This document shows, piece by piece, positions 54,164-64,000 of a DNA stretch of 64,000 nucleotides. Source of the stretch: Hyaloperonospora brassicae (lineage: Eukaryota > Oomycota > Peronosporomycetes > Peronosporales > Peronosporaceae). Made by a program: the position numbers and the translations under genes. The notes under the pieces are model-generated. The model worked only from the letters and a program-made list of their open reading frames with translations, searched no databases and was not told where the DNA came from. Where the stretch lies: assembly GCA_947650285.1 (NCBI GenBank), contig CANTFL010001296.1, forward strand, positions 1-64,000, read 5' to 3'. The first letter of the stretch is position 1. Each line of letters opens with the position of its first letter.

Positions 54164-55147
54164 ATGACTCGCACAGGCCACGATGTTAGCGTCGCGTTTG
54201 CGCTCAACATTGCCGCGGGTGCAGCTACGATCCTAGGCGGCTTGGTCGTGTTTAGCAAGCGGCTCGTGTACTTGGCCAACCCCGCAAGCTTAGCGGTTGC
54301 GCTCAGTGTCTCGTCCGGTGTCATGATGTTCATCTCGTTCGCCGAGATCTTTGGCGAGTCGGTGCGCTCGTTCCAGAGCGGCATTCAATCAGAGAACATG
54401 ACAAAGGAGACGGCCGAAGGGCACAGTTGGCTCGCGGCCATGGGCTCGTTCGGGGCCGGCATTGTCCTCATTTACGCGGTGGACGTCGTCGTGCACAAGA
54501 TCTCACCCGAGCACGAGATGACAGAGATCGAACGCCTCGACGGCGTCCGCGACTCGCTCCGCGACTTGATCAGCAGCAAAGCACTGCCAAAGGCCTCGCC
54601 ATCGGGTCTCGAGACGGGTCTCTCGACGTCGGCGGACCCAACAAGTCAGTTTCTCAAAATGGACGCCGCCTCGCAGCGGTCGCTACAGCGCATGGGGGTC
54701 CTCAGTGCCCTCGCAATTGGCATTCACAACCTCCCCGAAGGCATTGCAACGTACGTCGGTGCCATGCAAAAGTCTTCGGTCGGCTGTTCGCTTGCCATTG
54801 GCATTGGCCTGCACAACATCCCCGAAGGCATTGCCGTGGCAGCTCCGATTTACTTTGCCACGCGCTCGCGCTGGCGAGGCCTCATGTGGTGTGCGATCTC
54901 AGCAGTGGCAGAGCCCATTGGCGGCGTCATTGCGTGGCTGGCGATTGGCGACGGCATGGACGCCATCTCGGAAGGCATTCTCTTTGGCCTCGTGAGTGGC
55001 GTCATGGTGTGCATCTGCGTGAAAGAGCTGATCCCGACCGCGTACAAATTCGCCAAAGGCAAGACGGCGATCGTGGCCTTGGGGATGTTTGCGGGGATGT
55101 TTGTCATGATGTTGAGTTTGACGCTGTTTGCCTACGCGGGCGCGTAA
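54164..55147 (+). CDS. ZIP-family metal transporter (ZupT/SLC39-like)
   Basis: A membrane transporter that brings zinc or other divalent metals into the cytosol. 327 residues, no intron. About eight hydrophobic segments; the N-terminus (DVSVAFALNIAAGAATILGG) is span 1. A loop rich in charged residues (HKISPEHEMTEIERLDGVRD) lies between spans 3 and 4. The metal-binding signatures are both intact: HNLPEG from His188 in span 4 and HNIPEG from His217 in span 5, the ZupT/GufA-type double motif. The C-terminus carries ISEGILFGLVSGVMV and a GMFAGMFVMMLSL span. The start is the ATG at 54,164, as upstream in-frame codons are non-ATG. It is convergent with UTP10 with 475 bp between stops. Confidence 0.92.
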   Translation: MTRTGHDVSVAFALNIAAGAATILGGLVVFSKRLVYLANPASLAVALSVSSGVMMFISFAEIFGESVRSFQSGIQSENMTKETAEGHSWLAAMGSFGAGIVLIYAVDVVVHKISPEHEMTEIERLDGVRDSLRDLISSKALPKASPSGLETGLSTSADPTSQFLKMDAASQRSLQRMGVLSALAIGIHNLPEGIATYVGAMQKSSVGCSLAIGIGLHNIPEGIAVAAPIYFATRSRWRGLMWCAISAVAEPIGGVIAWLAIGDGMDAISEGILFGLVSGVMVCICVKELIPTAYKFAKGKTAIVALGMFAGMFVMMLSLTLFAYAGA

Positions 55148-55622
55148 GGGCTCTCGCGGTTGTAAGCATTTGAATAAATAGAGATTCGCTATGGAGGAGA
55201 GTTGAAAGGACTTGCACGTACGTGTGTGTACTGCTTGCAGTGTGTCCGTTGTGGGGTTTTCTGGTACAACTACAACTCTGTCAGTTAGCTGCGACTGTGC
55301 CCGCGGTAGCTGAACCCCATCTTCCATGAGGTAACTGTATAGAAAGAGTTGCTAAGAGCGGGCGCGGGCTGTGCTGGCCATTCGATCGTTCTGTCTCATT
55401 TGAATGTCGACACACAGAAGCAGCGAGTGAGATTGCGGCGATCCACGAACAAGTCGCCTTTTGTATGCATCCTTTCGGAGGCATCGCCTAGTACGTGTTA
55501 TTGCGAGTTATGGCATGCAAGAGCGGTCTCTCTCTCTCTCTTTGTGCACCGGAGACCGTACAATGGGAGTGTGTGTGTGTGTGTGTGTGGCTATTCTATC
55601 TATTGCGTCTGCTTCTGCCCGA
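55148..55622. other. Convergent spacer with simple repeats
   Basis: Contains (CT)n at about 55,529-55,541 and (GT)n at 55,570-55,588. No gene seen. Confidence 0.55.
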
Positions 55623-58600
55623 TTAGGTCGTGAGGTATTGATCCAACGACTCGCCCGAGATGTCTTCAATCTGCTTGATCACGCGGTGACACGTCTTCTC
55701 CACTTCGACGTTTGTATCCTCCATGAGCTCGGCCAAGAACGGAATGCTCTCGGGCAGCATGGACAAGAACTCGTCCCCGATCACCTGGTAGCACTTCTCT
55801 ACAGTCACCAGTGCGGCCAGACGCACTGCTGCAGACTCGCCACGAGACTTCATCAGCACAGCATAATGCAGCGGCTTCCACAGCAAATCACTCTTAGCTG
55901 CCCACGCCAAATTCGCCAAACACGGTGCGACCGTCTCGAGCACAAACGCACGCATCGATGGGTCGTACTGCACAACGTCCAGCACATCCACCAACGGAGC
56001 GAGCACAATGTCAAAGCGCTCCTTCTCGATAAAGCCGTCATTGTCGTGCACAAAGCAGCCATCGAGCGCACGCACTACCGTGCTCAGCAACGCTGTGTAA
56101 CGTTCGCGCTCAGCCTTCACAGTCGCTTCGGACGACAAAGCACTCCGTTTCGCCTTTTTAGCAGGCGGTGCGGCTGCCTCACTAGCAAAGAAATCGTCCT
56201 CGTCGCCGCTGTCGTGGTCGTCCGACGACTGCAACAGCTTGTGCAGCAAAACCTTCCGGCTTTCGCACAGCGACGACGTCAACAACGTCAGCACGTGTGC
56301 GTAATACGGGACGAAGATGCCACGCAGACGCTCCGAGAGCTTGACGACCAGCTTGAAAAACGAGATACGGCGCGAAATGTCTCCACTCTTGTCAGCAGAG
56401 CCCACCCGCGTCTGTGCCCACTCTGCCAGCTTCAAAAACAACGGCTTCAGCTGCTTCTCACTTAGTTTCAGGACAAACTGAACAAGACAGTCCAGCACCT
56501 CTTCTTCCACGGCGTTCACGTCCTGCAGCTTCGACGCGTGCACTCGACGAGCATCCAATGCCGTCACGAAAAAGCGGGCAAACAGAGGCAAGTACTTCCG
56601 GATCGCCGACGACTCGAGAGCATGTATGACCGTTCCCACAGCCGAAAACAATCGACCCACGCTCGTGTCGCTCTTCAGCGTGAGCACGTGCTCATACGCT
56701 CCAAACAGAGCAGGAAGGAGCTGTCGCAACTCGACGTGGTTGCACAAGTTCAAAAAGCAGCAATCAACAGACATCAGTACACTGGCATTCGCTGGAGCAG
56801 ACGATAAGAGCGCTGGTGTCAAAAGACAGCGGACGACAGCAGGCAGGTACGGGCCCAGAAACTGAGGAATCTTGTCGGTGAACACCTCCAACGCTGCGAG
56901 CAAACACTGCAACACTGCCTTGCTGCCACTTACTCCTCCATGCATCGACAATGACGAGCAATACTCGATTCCCTTCAAGAGTCGAGGGAAAAAAGTCGGT
57001 AAGAGAGGGAAAACAATCGGACCGACGGCGCGGGCTATCGACGACAGGCACACGAACGCAGAACCAAACAAGTGCATGGTCATGGAAGACGAGTTGACAA
57101 TGTCCAGGTCCACGTACTTCGTAATCGTCGGAAGAATCGTCTGAAAGCGCTTTGTATGAGTCGCTGCAAAGTTGCGCGCCAAAATGTCCACGCTAAGTAG
57201 TGCCGTCTGAATGTTCACGCTGTTCTCAGTGCCTTCAGGGTTCTGCAGCATACCATTCAGCTCGTCCAGCATGTCGATAAACAGCAACGCTTCGCCCAAA
57301 GAGAGCGAATCGCGCTCTTCCTGGAGACGCTGATTGAAAAGCTGCATCGCCTTCTTACGTACCAAGCTGCTGTCATGGTGCAGCAGCTCGCTGATGACTG
57401 CGACAAAGCCAGGCGTGGACAGCAGCTGCTGAAGGGTGCCCAGGATGTCCATTGCATCTGTAGCAAGGGCGGCCCAAAATCCGCTCTCATCGTTGTGCGA
57501 AGACTGTTCGCGAGCGACCCGGCCGAAGTACAACAAATCCAGTTGCGCCAGCATCAGGTAATTGTGTTGCAAAACGTCGACATCATCATCGTCGTCTTTC
57601 GACTGATCGCGCTTTCGTTCATAGCTCAAAATCTTGTGGTGTAACTCGCGCGAACGCAGGTGTGCAGCAACAAACTTGACGAGAATCGAGTTCATTTGTC
57701 GAGCAAGCGCCTTCGACTTTACCAACCTCTCGTCCAGCACAAATCGTTCGTATTCGACACCGTCACTATCTTCGTCTTCGTCAATCTCGTCAGTATCCGT
57801 ATCGGCATCTTCCACGACATGAGGCAACAAATCGCGCGTCAAACGAAGAATCATCGCCAAACAAGACACTTGCTCCGAGCATTCAAAGCTGTAGCACAGA
57901 CTGTGTGCGAAATGAATACGCTCGCGTTGGCTGTCCATGTCCTTCACAATCGCCGCGTACTGCAGCAGCGCCATGACACAGAACGGTAGTAGCTCACTTC
58001 CGAGAGACCCGACCACAACCTCAAAGAGAGCCAAACGCTTACTCTTTGGAATCTGGCTGAAAGCATCCACAAAGAGACTGATGAACCGCTGCGATGTGAT
58101 CAGAGCACCAGCTTCTTGCTTCTTGGCTATCACAATGTGAGGAACCACTGCCTTGATTATCGTTTCAAGGACGTGGTACGAATAGTCGTCCTCGAGACGG
58201 ATCGAACCAGTGCTGACGAAGCTCAGGATGTTGTCCAGTGAGGTAAGCACACTTGCAGGGTACAATCCCACCAGTGAGCTAATGAACAACAGACCTTCGT
58301 TACGCGTCTGAGGCGACGAAGTACGACTTAGGCACAACAGTGTGTGCTTGACAAGAAGCCCAGGCTTCACGCTTGTCGCCAAGCTCTTGGTGCCGTTTGT
58401 CAGGCGTTCATCGGCTTGGCTGACAGATGGAGACACAACCTCGCACACTCGACGCAAGCAGCTGAACAGGACCTGCAAGATGTATTCCGACACGACGTCC
58501 TCGTGACTTGGGTCGCAGAAGAGAGCTAGCACGTCGCACAACGTTGCGAGAAGCTTGTTTGCGTCAAATTCTGCCCCCTTGTAGCTCAAAGCATTGTCGA

Positions 58601-61600
58601 CTCGGATAGCGAGAACCTCAAGGACGCAGCTCAGCTCTGCTATTTTCACCTCACTAGATAGCTGTTTCGTCAGCAGTCCCACGAATATACCATGGCTGAT
58701 AGGTAGATGGCTAAGACACTGAACCACCTTCGAAACAACAGCTTCTTCTGCGACCGTCAACAAACCGACCAGCTTCTCGACGATCGCAGAACGAGACACA
58801 TGGTCGAGGACAGCGTAATACTCTGATGACAAATTTGCCGCCAAAAAGACTTGCAGCTTCTGACAATGCGAAACAGTGCCCCTTTCGGAGCGCAAGACAG
58901 CCAACAAGGCTTCCACAAACTCCTTCGGGATCGCTCTCTTTCCTTTTTTCGTCGTTGTCACAGCAACATCCACGTCCAAGTAGTGCCCGAGGAATTCAGT
59001 CAGCATTTTCGATGTCGACTCATTGCCACCGTTTATCGAGCACCCAGACAGGGCTTGCTGGAAAAAGTCGACAGACTGTAGCCAGAATGAAGTTCTTTTC
59101 ACTGGCGCCAACAAACCGAGTAGCTTCACTGCAATGCACACTTCGTCATTGCTTGCAGAAGACACAAAGTCCATCAGAAGCTGGTAAAACGCAAAGCTCT
59201 CTGGTTGAGCACTATACGTGCCGCAAAGCGCGACGACCGAGTTGCCATCCATCAGCATGTCCTGCTTTGCCTGGAGAAAAAACGAAGACGCATCTTGCAG
59301 TACTTTCAGATCCGCTGACTTTGGCGGTCGCGCGGCCTCTTCACACGATAAAATCCAGCGCTCGAGGCACGAGGCCGCAGAATGACGCACTTCCTTACTA
59401 CGATCCGAGAGCGCCACGATGACAACGGGAACTACGTGTACGAGCTGTTGCAGCTCTTTGTCGGACTCGGTGCATGATAGACCCTCGAGCACAGCAGATA
59501 TGATATCTAGCGAGCGCGTTTTGGCCAGCACTTTCAGCACGTCGTCCGTGGATACAGGCTTGATGACAATGCGTGCCATTGTCGGCAGCAACTGATCCGT
59601 CAGGTCTCCATGGAACAGGTCAAGTAGACACTCTTGGGTGCGAACGAAGATGGAGTTCGGAGACTGCAACAGTGTTGCGACATGACTGTCGAAATCATCA
59701 CGGGACGCAGCAAACTCGTTGTGTGCAATCCCAGCGAGTTTTGACGCGATGCGCGCCGCGTATGATTTGACTTCTGATGACCCGCCAGCTTCACATAGCG
59801 ACACAAACTTTTCTGTCAGGATACGGCCAAACGATTTATCCAACGACGCCAAATGCTGCCGGTCACTTTGCGACATCAGGTCTTTCGCTGCTAGCTGAGA
59901 GCTAGCCACAGACAGGACGTCGATCACAAAACTCGAGAGAGACTCTCCACTGAATTCTGACGTCCGTGTCCAGCTCAAGCAGAACGGTAGCAATCGTGGA
60001 ACGTCAGCAGCAAGAGCTCGTCCGAAAGCTTCGGCCATATCGTGCGCACTTTTGCCAGTTTTTGCCAACGACTTACAAGCGCTCACACCGAATGGATGGT
60101 CAAGCGATGCAAGCCAGGTCCAAATCGTATCCACAGAAACAACACTGCTCGAACGCACGAGCGAAACAAACACAGTCAACAACTTCTCGTCCGTTTCTGA
60201 CGACGCAGCTACCTTACGAAAGTTCTTCAGTACAAAACCAGCGATAGCCTGGACAAGGGCAGATTCTCCACGAGCAGTCCAATTACGAATCGCCTGAACA
60301 AGCGTCTCGAGCGCCTTTTTCGTCGAGCTCAAGGCCAGCATCAGATCGCCGAGCGAACTAGATACCATATAATGGACAATGCCCTTGTCGTCGTCCAGCA
60401 TCCGACGCAAAAGCACGTCACCATTCGCCAGAACCTGCTTCTTGCCTGTTGACGTCACATCCGTGTTCGCATCGTTCAGTTTTGCTAGCGAGTGTAACGC
60501 CTGATATCGTGTGCGCTCAGCCGGGTGGTCCAGGGCAAGAGCCAATGACGTGTTCGCGTCCGTAGACGATGGCACAAAGTGCGCCGAGTTCGCCACGTTC
60601 TCAAACGTCTTGGTCAGAAACTTGTTCAGCTTCTTGTCTTCGGTACTTCGCTTCGAGAGCAAGTTGCTGATCGCGGCGTCCACTTTCGCCGCATTTTTCT
60701 TGCTCAGCGCAACAAGTCCGTGGGCAATCGCTTGTACACGTGCGTTCTTCATCGCGAATGTCTCTGCTTGAGCCTGTGCGACCATCGTCTCCACCAGCTC
60801 ACCCGTAAACTCGTCCACTACCGACACGCGCTCAATCAGCGTCGTCAACAGACGAGAGTACGCGTCGTCGCTAGCCTTCATGTGTTGTGTCAAAAAGACA
60901 ATCAAAGTCCGCACAAACGTGGCCGACTCGTACGTTGCCGTCGCATCACGCACAACGTCAGCTGCGTTGTCCATCTGCACCAAGTGCTTGCCTGCCGACG
61001 CCGACAGTCGGAACGACGGCTGGGTCTGCGCGAGGTAAATCACGCACAGTAGCGCATTCAACTGCGCCCCTGCATGTGTGTGCTTGACCAGTGCCTTGAC
61101 CAGTGCGTCCACGACTTTGTCCGTCAACGTCGCTTTCGACGCCAACTTGGTCGTGATCATGTACGCCGACGACTGCAACTCGACAAAGTCCGAGCTCTTC
61201 AGTGCCGTCAGTAGCTGCGGCACGAGCCACCGCAGCCGCTGCTCCGTGACTTTGCACTGGTCCAAGAGCTGCAGCACCACGAGCGTATACAGCGACGTGA
61301 GCTTTGCATGGCGCGCGCCAATGCGCGTCGCAGCGGTAAACACAAACTCCACAATCGACGCGTCGTCCATTGCCCGCTGGACCAGCGCCGCGCGCCGCAA
61401 CGGCGTCGCGTCGTCGCCCAACTTGACCGCCAGCAGAAACTCCCACCGCGTCCCGTGGATGTGCAGCAGCCGCACCATGCGGACAAACCACGTCGACTCG
61501 TGGTACGCGACAATGGTCGCCATCACCGCGTCCACGTTGTACCGGTGCACTTCGTAGCGCCGCACGAGGAACTCGAGCACTTTGTGCGCTGCGTCCAGCA

Positions 61601-61922
61601 AAAAGTACGCGCTCAGCGCGTCCAGCACCTGCGCCAGCGCCGCATCCAGCGCAGGCGCGTCCGGCAACGCGCTCTGCGCGCGGTGAAAGTGGATCCGTTG
61701 CCGGCTAAAGAGCGCAGCAACGTGCGCGTCGGCCTCGAGCGCCTCAAAGCGCGCGTCGAGCTGCTTGAGCGCCTCGAGACCCTGTTGCGCCCCGTGGAAC
61801 ACCGTCTCGTCGTCCAGGCGCGCGGCTGCGCGCGGGTCGTAAAGGAACGAGTCCGTGCGGCGTTTGCTGCCGGCACCGCCTTCGCGCAGCGCCTGGAGCT
61901 GCCGCGTCAACGCGCTCGCCAT
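55623..61922 (-). CDS. UTP10: U3 snoRNP processome protein UTP10 / HEATR1
   Basis: A very large HEAT-repeat scaffold of the small-subunit processome (t-UTP/UTP-A module), needed for pre-rRNA transcription and early 18S processing in the nucleolus. A single exon encodes 2,099 residues, close to human HEATR1 (2,144). The start MASALTRQLQALREGGAGSK with RRTDSFLYDPRAAA matches the conserved N-terminus (family: SFLF-x-x-x-A-A). HEAT-type helix pairs fill most of the chain. An acidic linker (DADTDTDEIDEDEDSDGVEY) precedes the C-terminal third, which includes the BP28 C-terminal domain (SVLMSVDCCFLNLCNHVELR; LKPLFLKLAEWAQTR) and an NLS-like AAPPAKKAKRSA. The final helix ends ISGESLDQYLTT. Upstream in-frame sequence before ATG 61,922 is low-complexity and not taken as coding. 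It shares its promoter spacer with HMG-CoA lyase. Confidence 0.95.
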   Translation of the reverse strand: MASALTRQLQALREGGAGSKRRTDSFLYDPRAAARLDDETVFHGAQQGLEALKQLDARFEALEADAHVAALFSRQRIHFHRAQSALPDAPALDAALAQVLDALSAYFLLDAAHKVLEFLVRRYEVHRYNVDAVMATIVAYHESTWFVRMVRLLHIHGTRWEFLLAVKLGDDATPLRRAALVQRAMDDASIVEFVFTAATRIGARHAKLTSLYTLVVLQLLDQCKVTEQRLRWLVPQLLTALKSSDFVELQSSAYMITTKLASKATLTDKVVDALVKALVKHTHAGAQLNALLCVIYLAQTQPSFRLSASAGKHLVQMDNAADVVRDATATYESATFVRTLIVFLTQHMKASDDAYSRLLTTLIERVSVVDEFTGELVETMVAQAQAETFAMKNARVQAIAHGLVALSKKNAAKVDAAISNLLSKRSTEDKKLNKFLTKTFENVANSAHFVPSSTDANTSLALALDHPAERTRYQALHSLAKLNDANTDVTSTGKKQVLANGDVLLRRMLDDDKGIVHYMVSSSLGDLMLALSSTKKALETLVQAIRNWTARGESALVQAIAGFVLKNFRKVAASSETDEKLLTVFVSLVRSSSVVSVDTIWTWLASLDHPFGVSACKSLAKTGKSAHDMAEAFGRALAADVPRLLPFCLSWTRTSEFSGESLSSFVIDVLSVASSQLAAKDLMSQSDRQHLASLDKSFGRILTEKFVSLCEAGGSSEVKSYAARIASKLAGIAHNEFAASRDDFDSHVATLLQSPNSIFVRTQECLLDLFHGDLTDQLLPTMARIVIKPVSTDDVLKVLAKTRSLDIISAVLEGLSCTESDKELQQLVHVVPVVIVALSDRSKEVRHSAASCLERWILSCEEAARPPKSADLKVLQDASSFFLQAKQDMLMDGNSVVALCGTYSAQPESFAFYQLLMDFVSSASNDEVCIAVKLLGLLAPVKRTSFWLQSVDFFQQALSGCSINGGNESTSKMLTEFLGHYLDVDVAVTTTKKGKRAIPKEFVEALLAVLRSERGTVSHCQKLQVFLAANLSSEYYAVLDHVSRSAIVEKLVGLLTVAEEAVVSKVVQCLSHLPISHGIFVGLLTKQLSSEVKIAELSCVLEVLAIRVDNALSYKGAEFDANKLLATLCDVLALFCDPSHEDVVSEYILQVLFSCLRRVCEVVSPSVSQADERLTNGTKSLATSVKPGLLVKHTLLCLSRTSSPQTRNEGLLFISSLVGLYPASVLTSLDNILSFVSTGSIRLEDDYSYHVLETIIKAVVPHIVIAKKQEAGALITSQRFISLFVDAFSQIPKSKRLALFEVVVGSLGSELLPFCVMALLQYAAIVKDMDSQRERIHFAHSLCYSFECSEQVSCLAMILRLTRDLLPHVVEDADTDTDEIDEDEDSDGVEYERFVLDERLVKSKALARQMNSILVKFVAAHLRSRELHHKILSYERKRDQSKDDDDDVDVLQHNYLMLAQLDLLYFGRVAREQSSHNDESGFWAALATDAMDILGTLQQLLSTPGFVAVISELLHHDSSLVRKKAMQLFNQRLQEERDSLSLGEALLFIDMLDELNGMLQNPEGTENSVNIQTALLSVDILARNFAATHTKRFQTILPTITKYVDLDIVNSSSMTMHLFGSAFVCLSSIARAVGPIVFPLLPTFFPRLLKGIEYCSSLSMHGGVSGSKAVLQCLLAALEVFTDKIPQFLGPYLPAVVRCLLTPALLSSAPANASVLMSVDCCFLNLCNHVELRQLLPALFGAYEHVLTLKSDTSVGRLFSAVGTVIHALESSAIRKYLPLFARFFVTALDARRVHASKLQDVNAVEEEVLDCLVQFVLKLSEKQLKPLFLKLAEWAQTRVGSADKSGDISRRISFFKLVVKLSERLRGIFVPYYAHVLTLLTSSLCESRKVLLHKLLQSSDDHDSGDEDDFFASEAAAPPAKKAKRSALSSEATVKAERERYTALLSTVVRALDGCFVHDNDGFIEKERFDIVLAPLVDVLDVVQYDPSMRAFVLETVAPCLANLAWAAKSDLLWKPLHYAVLMKSRGESAAVRLAALVTVEKCYQVIGDEFLSMLPESIPFLAELMEDTNVEVEKTCHRVIKQIEDISGESLDQYLTT

Positions 61923-62388
61923 CGTCGCAGTTCGGAAGTGGCGAGCGCGGCGGCGGCGCGGAATTGATTGGCGGAGAGCGACAGCAGTGGACGGACCTCC
62001 AGCCAATGATCGAGCGGGTCGTCGTCGCTTGCATGGAGGCGACGAGCGAACCAAAAAAAAGCAGCGCGTGGTGTAAAAAGCGGTTGGTTTGAGGTGTGGG
62101 TGTGTGTGCGTGTGGGTGGTGGGTTTTTTGTGTCTCGTGCGTGTTTGGGCGTGTTTGGGTGTGTGTGTGTGTGTGTCTGTGGGTTTCGCTTGCGAGCGAT
62201 ACAGCTTGTGGTAATTGTTATCCCACGTGTGGATGGATCGATGGGTTTTATCCACGTGTGCATCTCGTTTTGGGGTTTACAGTGTTTGTTTGTTTGTTTG
62301 TTTGTTTGTTTGTTTGTTTGTTTGTTTGATTGTGTTTTTTTGGGCTCGCGTGTTTGTTGAGCCCATTTGTTCCGTGTCGGCTGTGAAT
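61923..62388. promoter_or_regulatory. Shared spacer between UTP10 and HMG-CoA lyase
   Basis: 466 bp between divergent start codons. Holds GTGTG tracts (62,097-62,180) and an (TTTG)11-type repeat at 62,284-62,328. Core promoters of both genes should lie here; no TATA box recognised. GAGCCCATTTGTTCC at 62,359-62,373, near the lyase ATG, loosely resembles an oomycete initiator, but this is weak. Confidence 0.5.
62284..62328. repeat. (TTTG)n tetranucleotide microsatellite
   Basis: Eleven tandem TTTG units 60 bp upstream of the HMG-CoA lyase start codon. Confidence 0.95.
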
Positions 62389-63826
62389 ATGACCGCGTCG
62401 CGCGTGGCGTCGAGAGCGATGCGAACTCGAGCGGTGGCGTCGATGGCCTCAGCCGCCGCGACGCGCTGTACAGCGACGTACCCGCGTTCGGTAAAGATTG
62501 TGGAGGTGGGGCCGCGCGACGGACTGCAGAACGAGCAGACGCGCGTGTCGACAGCGGATAAGGTGCAGTTCATTCAATTGCTGTCGCAGACGGGACTGCG
62601 TGCGATCGAAGCGACGTCGTTCGTGTCGCCCAAGTGGGTTCCTCAGGTACCACTGCAGAGACGGAGTTGGTGGCGTTCGTACGCCGTGAATTGAGTGGGT
62701 GACGGAGCTGTTCACTGACGTGACATGGGCGGCAGATGGCGGACCATAGCGACGTTTTAGCGGCCATTGATCGTCCAGCAGACGTGTCGTACCCCGTGCT
62801 GACACCCAATATGCAGGTTCGTAGCGCTTGCGTTTGTTTGTTATTTCGGGGTTGGATCGCGACAGTCTGTACGGAGGTCTCAGTGTCACGGACTTTATAT
62901 TGGGTAGGGATTCGACCGAGCTGTCGAGGCAGGTGCGACAGAAGTCGCTATCTTTGGCGCAGCGTCGGAAGCGTTTAGCAAGAAGAACATCAATTGCTCG
63001 ATCGACGAAAGCCTGGCGCGGTTTCGTCCAGTCTGCGAGAAAGCTGGTCGTCTCGGCATTCGCGTCCGTGGGTAATGAATGGGCTTTTGAGCGAGCAAGA
63101 CCGCTGTTTGTTACTGCTGTTGTTACGACGCATGGCTCTTTGATGGTGGTCAGGTATGTCTCGTGCGTGCTGGGATGTCCGTACCAAGGAAGCGTCGAAC
63201 CAGATGCAGTTGCGGCAATTGCTCGGGAGATGCTTGCAATGGGCTGCTACGAAGTGTCACTGGGAGATACGATTGGTGTGGGCAACCCTGGTAAGGCCCG
63301 ACCAGCGGTTTCGAGACTGCTTTCTTCATTGATGGCCACCTAACTATGGTTCATCTCGTTCCTCATGCTTGGTAAGCCTCGACGCTGGCCATGCTGCACG
63401 TCGTGAAACAAGTGGCCCCAGTCGAGCAACTTGCTGTGCACTTTCACGATACGTACGGGCAAGCGCTGTCCAACATCCTCATTGCACTGCAGGTACGAAC
63501 GACGAACAAGTCTCTCGAGCGCTGCTTGAGCTCTGCTTGGTCGAAAAAACTCAGCTCACGCGCTCTCGTGCTGTCGTCTACAGGAGGGCATTGCGGTCGT
63601 GGACAGCTCTGTCGCCGGCCTTGGCGGATGTCCGTACGCAAGCGGAGCGTCTGGCAATGTCGCGACAGAGGATGTGCTGTACATGGTGCACGGCCTCGGC
63701 ATTCACACGGGCGTGGATCTGGACAAAGTGATGGCTGCAGGCGCGTTTATCACCAACGTGCTCGGTCGTCCGACCCAGTCGAAAGTCGCGCGCGCGTTCG
63801 CACCGACCGAAATCAGTCGGCTCTAA
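62389..63826 (+). CDS. HMGCL: Hydroxymethylglutaryl-CoA lyase
   Basis: Cleaves HMG-CoA to acetyl-CoA and acetoacetate, the last step of leucine breakdown. Six exons in phase: 62,389-62,646; 62,736-62,816; 62,908-63,071; 63,154-63,290; 63,377-63,492; 63,584-63,826; 332 residues. The first ~30 residues are Arg/Ala/Ser-rich without acids, as in a mitochondrial presequence. [12 protein letters not shown] carries catalytic Arg43-Asp44. [41 protein letters not shown] (G restored by the splice) and [18 protein letters not shown] (metal-binding His pair) follow. The signature loop [15 protein letters not shown] has the catalytic Cys268. The C-terminus is -SRL, a type 1 peroxisomal signal. All active-site residues appear intact. 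Confidence 0.94.
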
Positions 63827-64000
63827 GAGTCGGACGCTAGCGGACGTCGTCGGTCATAAGTCGGTTTGCAACAGGATAACGCGATGCAGTCGTCGTCGGA
63901 CGGTCTTTTCGTTTTCTTCCAATCAGATCTCGTCTTTGGGGTATACGTACCCCGCACGCACTTCAGTTCATCCACCGCAGTCGTACACTGCGTCGCTGCA
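63827..64000. other. 3' flank, no feature
   Basis: Downstream flank of HMG-CoA lyase cut by the window end; nothing recognised. Confidence 0.5.

Noticed and set aside
54427..55173. 248-codon frame overlapping the ZIP gene
   Set aside because: Arg/His-rich shadow of the ZIP frame, which holds both HNxPEG motifs.
61923..62255. 111 extra in-frame codons upstream of UTP10
   Set aside because: His/Thr-rich low-complexity reading of a GT-repeat promoter; the conserved N-terminus starts at ATG 61,922.

Overview
This window looks like nuclear DNA of a filamentous oomycete, most likely a Peronosporales relative. That placement is an inference. It rests on eukaryotic genes with many short GT-AG introns (often GTACGT, GTATGT or GTGAGT donors), very close spacing of housekeeping genes at about 21.8-64 kb, a gene-poor repeat block at 1-21 kb, and the mix of degenerate LINE, Ty1/copia and Mutator-like elements. 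No RNA gene, CRISPR array or bacterial-style operon was seen.

Layout. Positions 1-14,762 hold no intact gene. They open with a chain of seven short hairpins that looks like the end of an LTR, and contain a heavily decayed LINE reverse transcriptase at about 8.7-9.15 kb. Positions 14,768-19,873 are a complete Ty1/copia element: 254-bp LTRs, 5-bp target duplication GGTGT, a half-tRNA-iMet primer site and a polypurine tract. Its gag-pol is dead. From 21.9 kb the housekeeping genes begin: a TFIID TAF4-like gene with TAZ-like zinc fingers, then a convergent Rieske-domain gene. At 26.2-29.9 kb a minus-strand gene of unknown function is broken by a 29-bp tandem duplication, frame breaks and a 2,772-bp non-autonomous Mutator-like element with 140-bp inverted repeats and a 9-bp target duplication.

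From 30 kb onward come an MFS (OPA-type) transporter (-), a small two-exon gene (-), COG4 (-), UMP-CMP kinase (-), V-ATPase subunit H (+, 11 exons), PEX11 (-, 7 exons), a PH-domain protein (+), an unidentified Cys-rich gene (+), prefoldin subunit 4 (-, 5 exons), a gamma-glutamyltransferase-like protein (-), a secreted or membrane protein of unknown function (-), an unidentified multi-exon gene (+), a ZIP metal transporter (+), the 2,099-residue U3 processome protein UTP10/HEATR1 (-, no intron) and HMG-CoA lyase (+, 6 exons).

The genes do not form one pathway. They cover transcription initiation, Golgi tethering, vacuolar acidification, pyrimidine nucleotides, peroxisome division, chaperone delivery, ribosome biogenesis and leucine/ketone metabolism. 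Two divergent pairs (UMP-CMP kinase with V-ATPase H, and UTP10 with HMG-CoA lyase) share spacers of 186 and 466 bp that probably act as two-way promoters. Exon boundaries were derived by hand from GT-AG sites and reading-phase agreement; every junction would need transcript data to confirm it.
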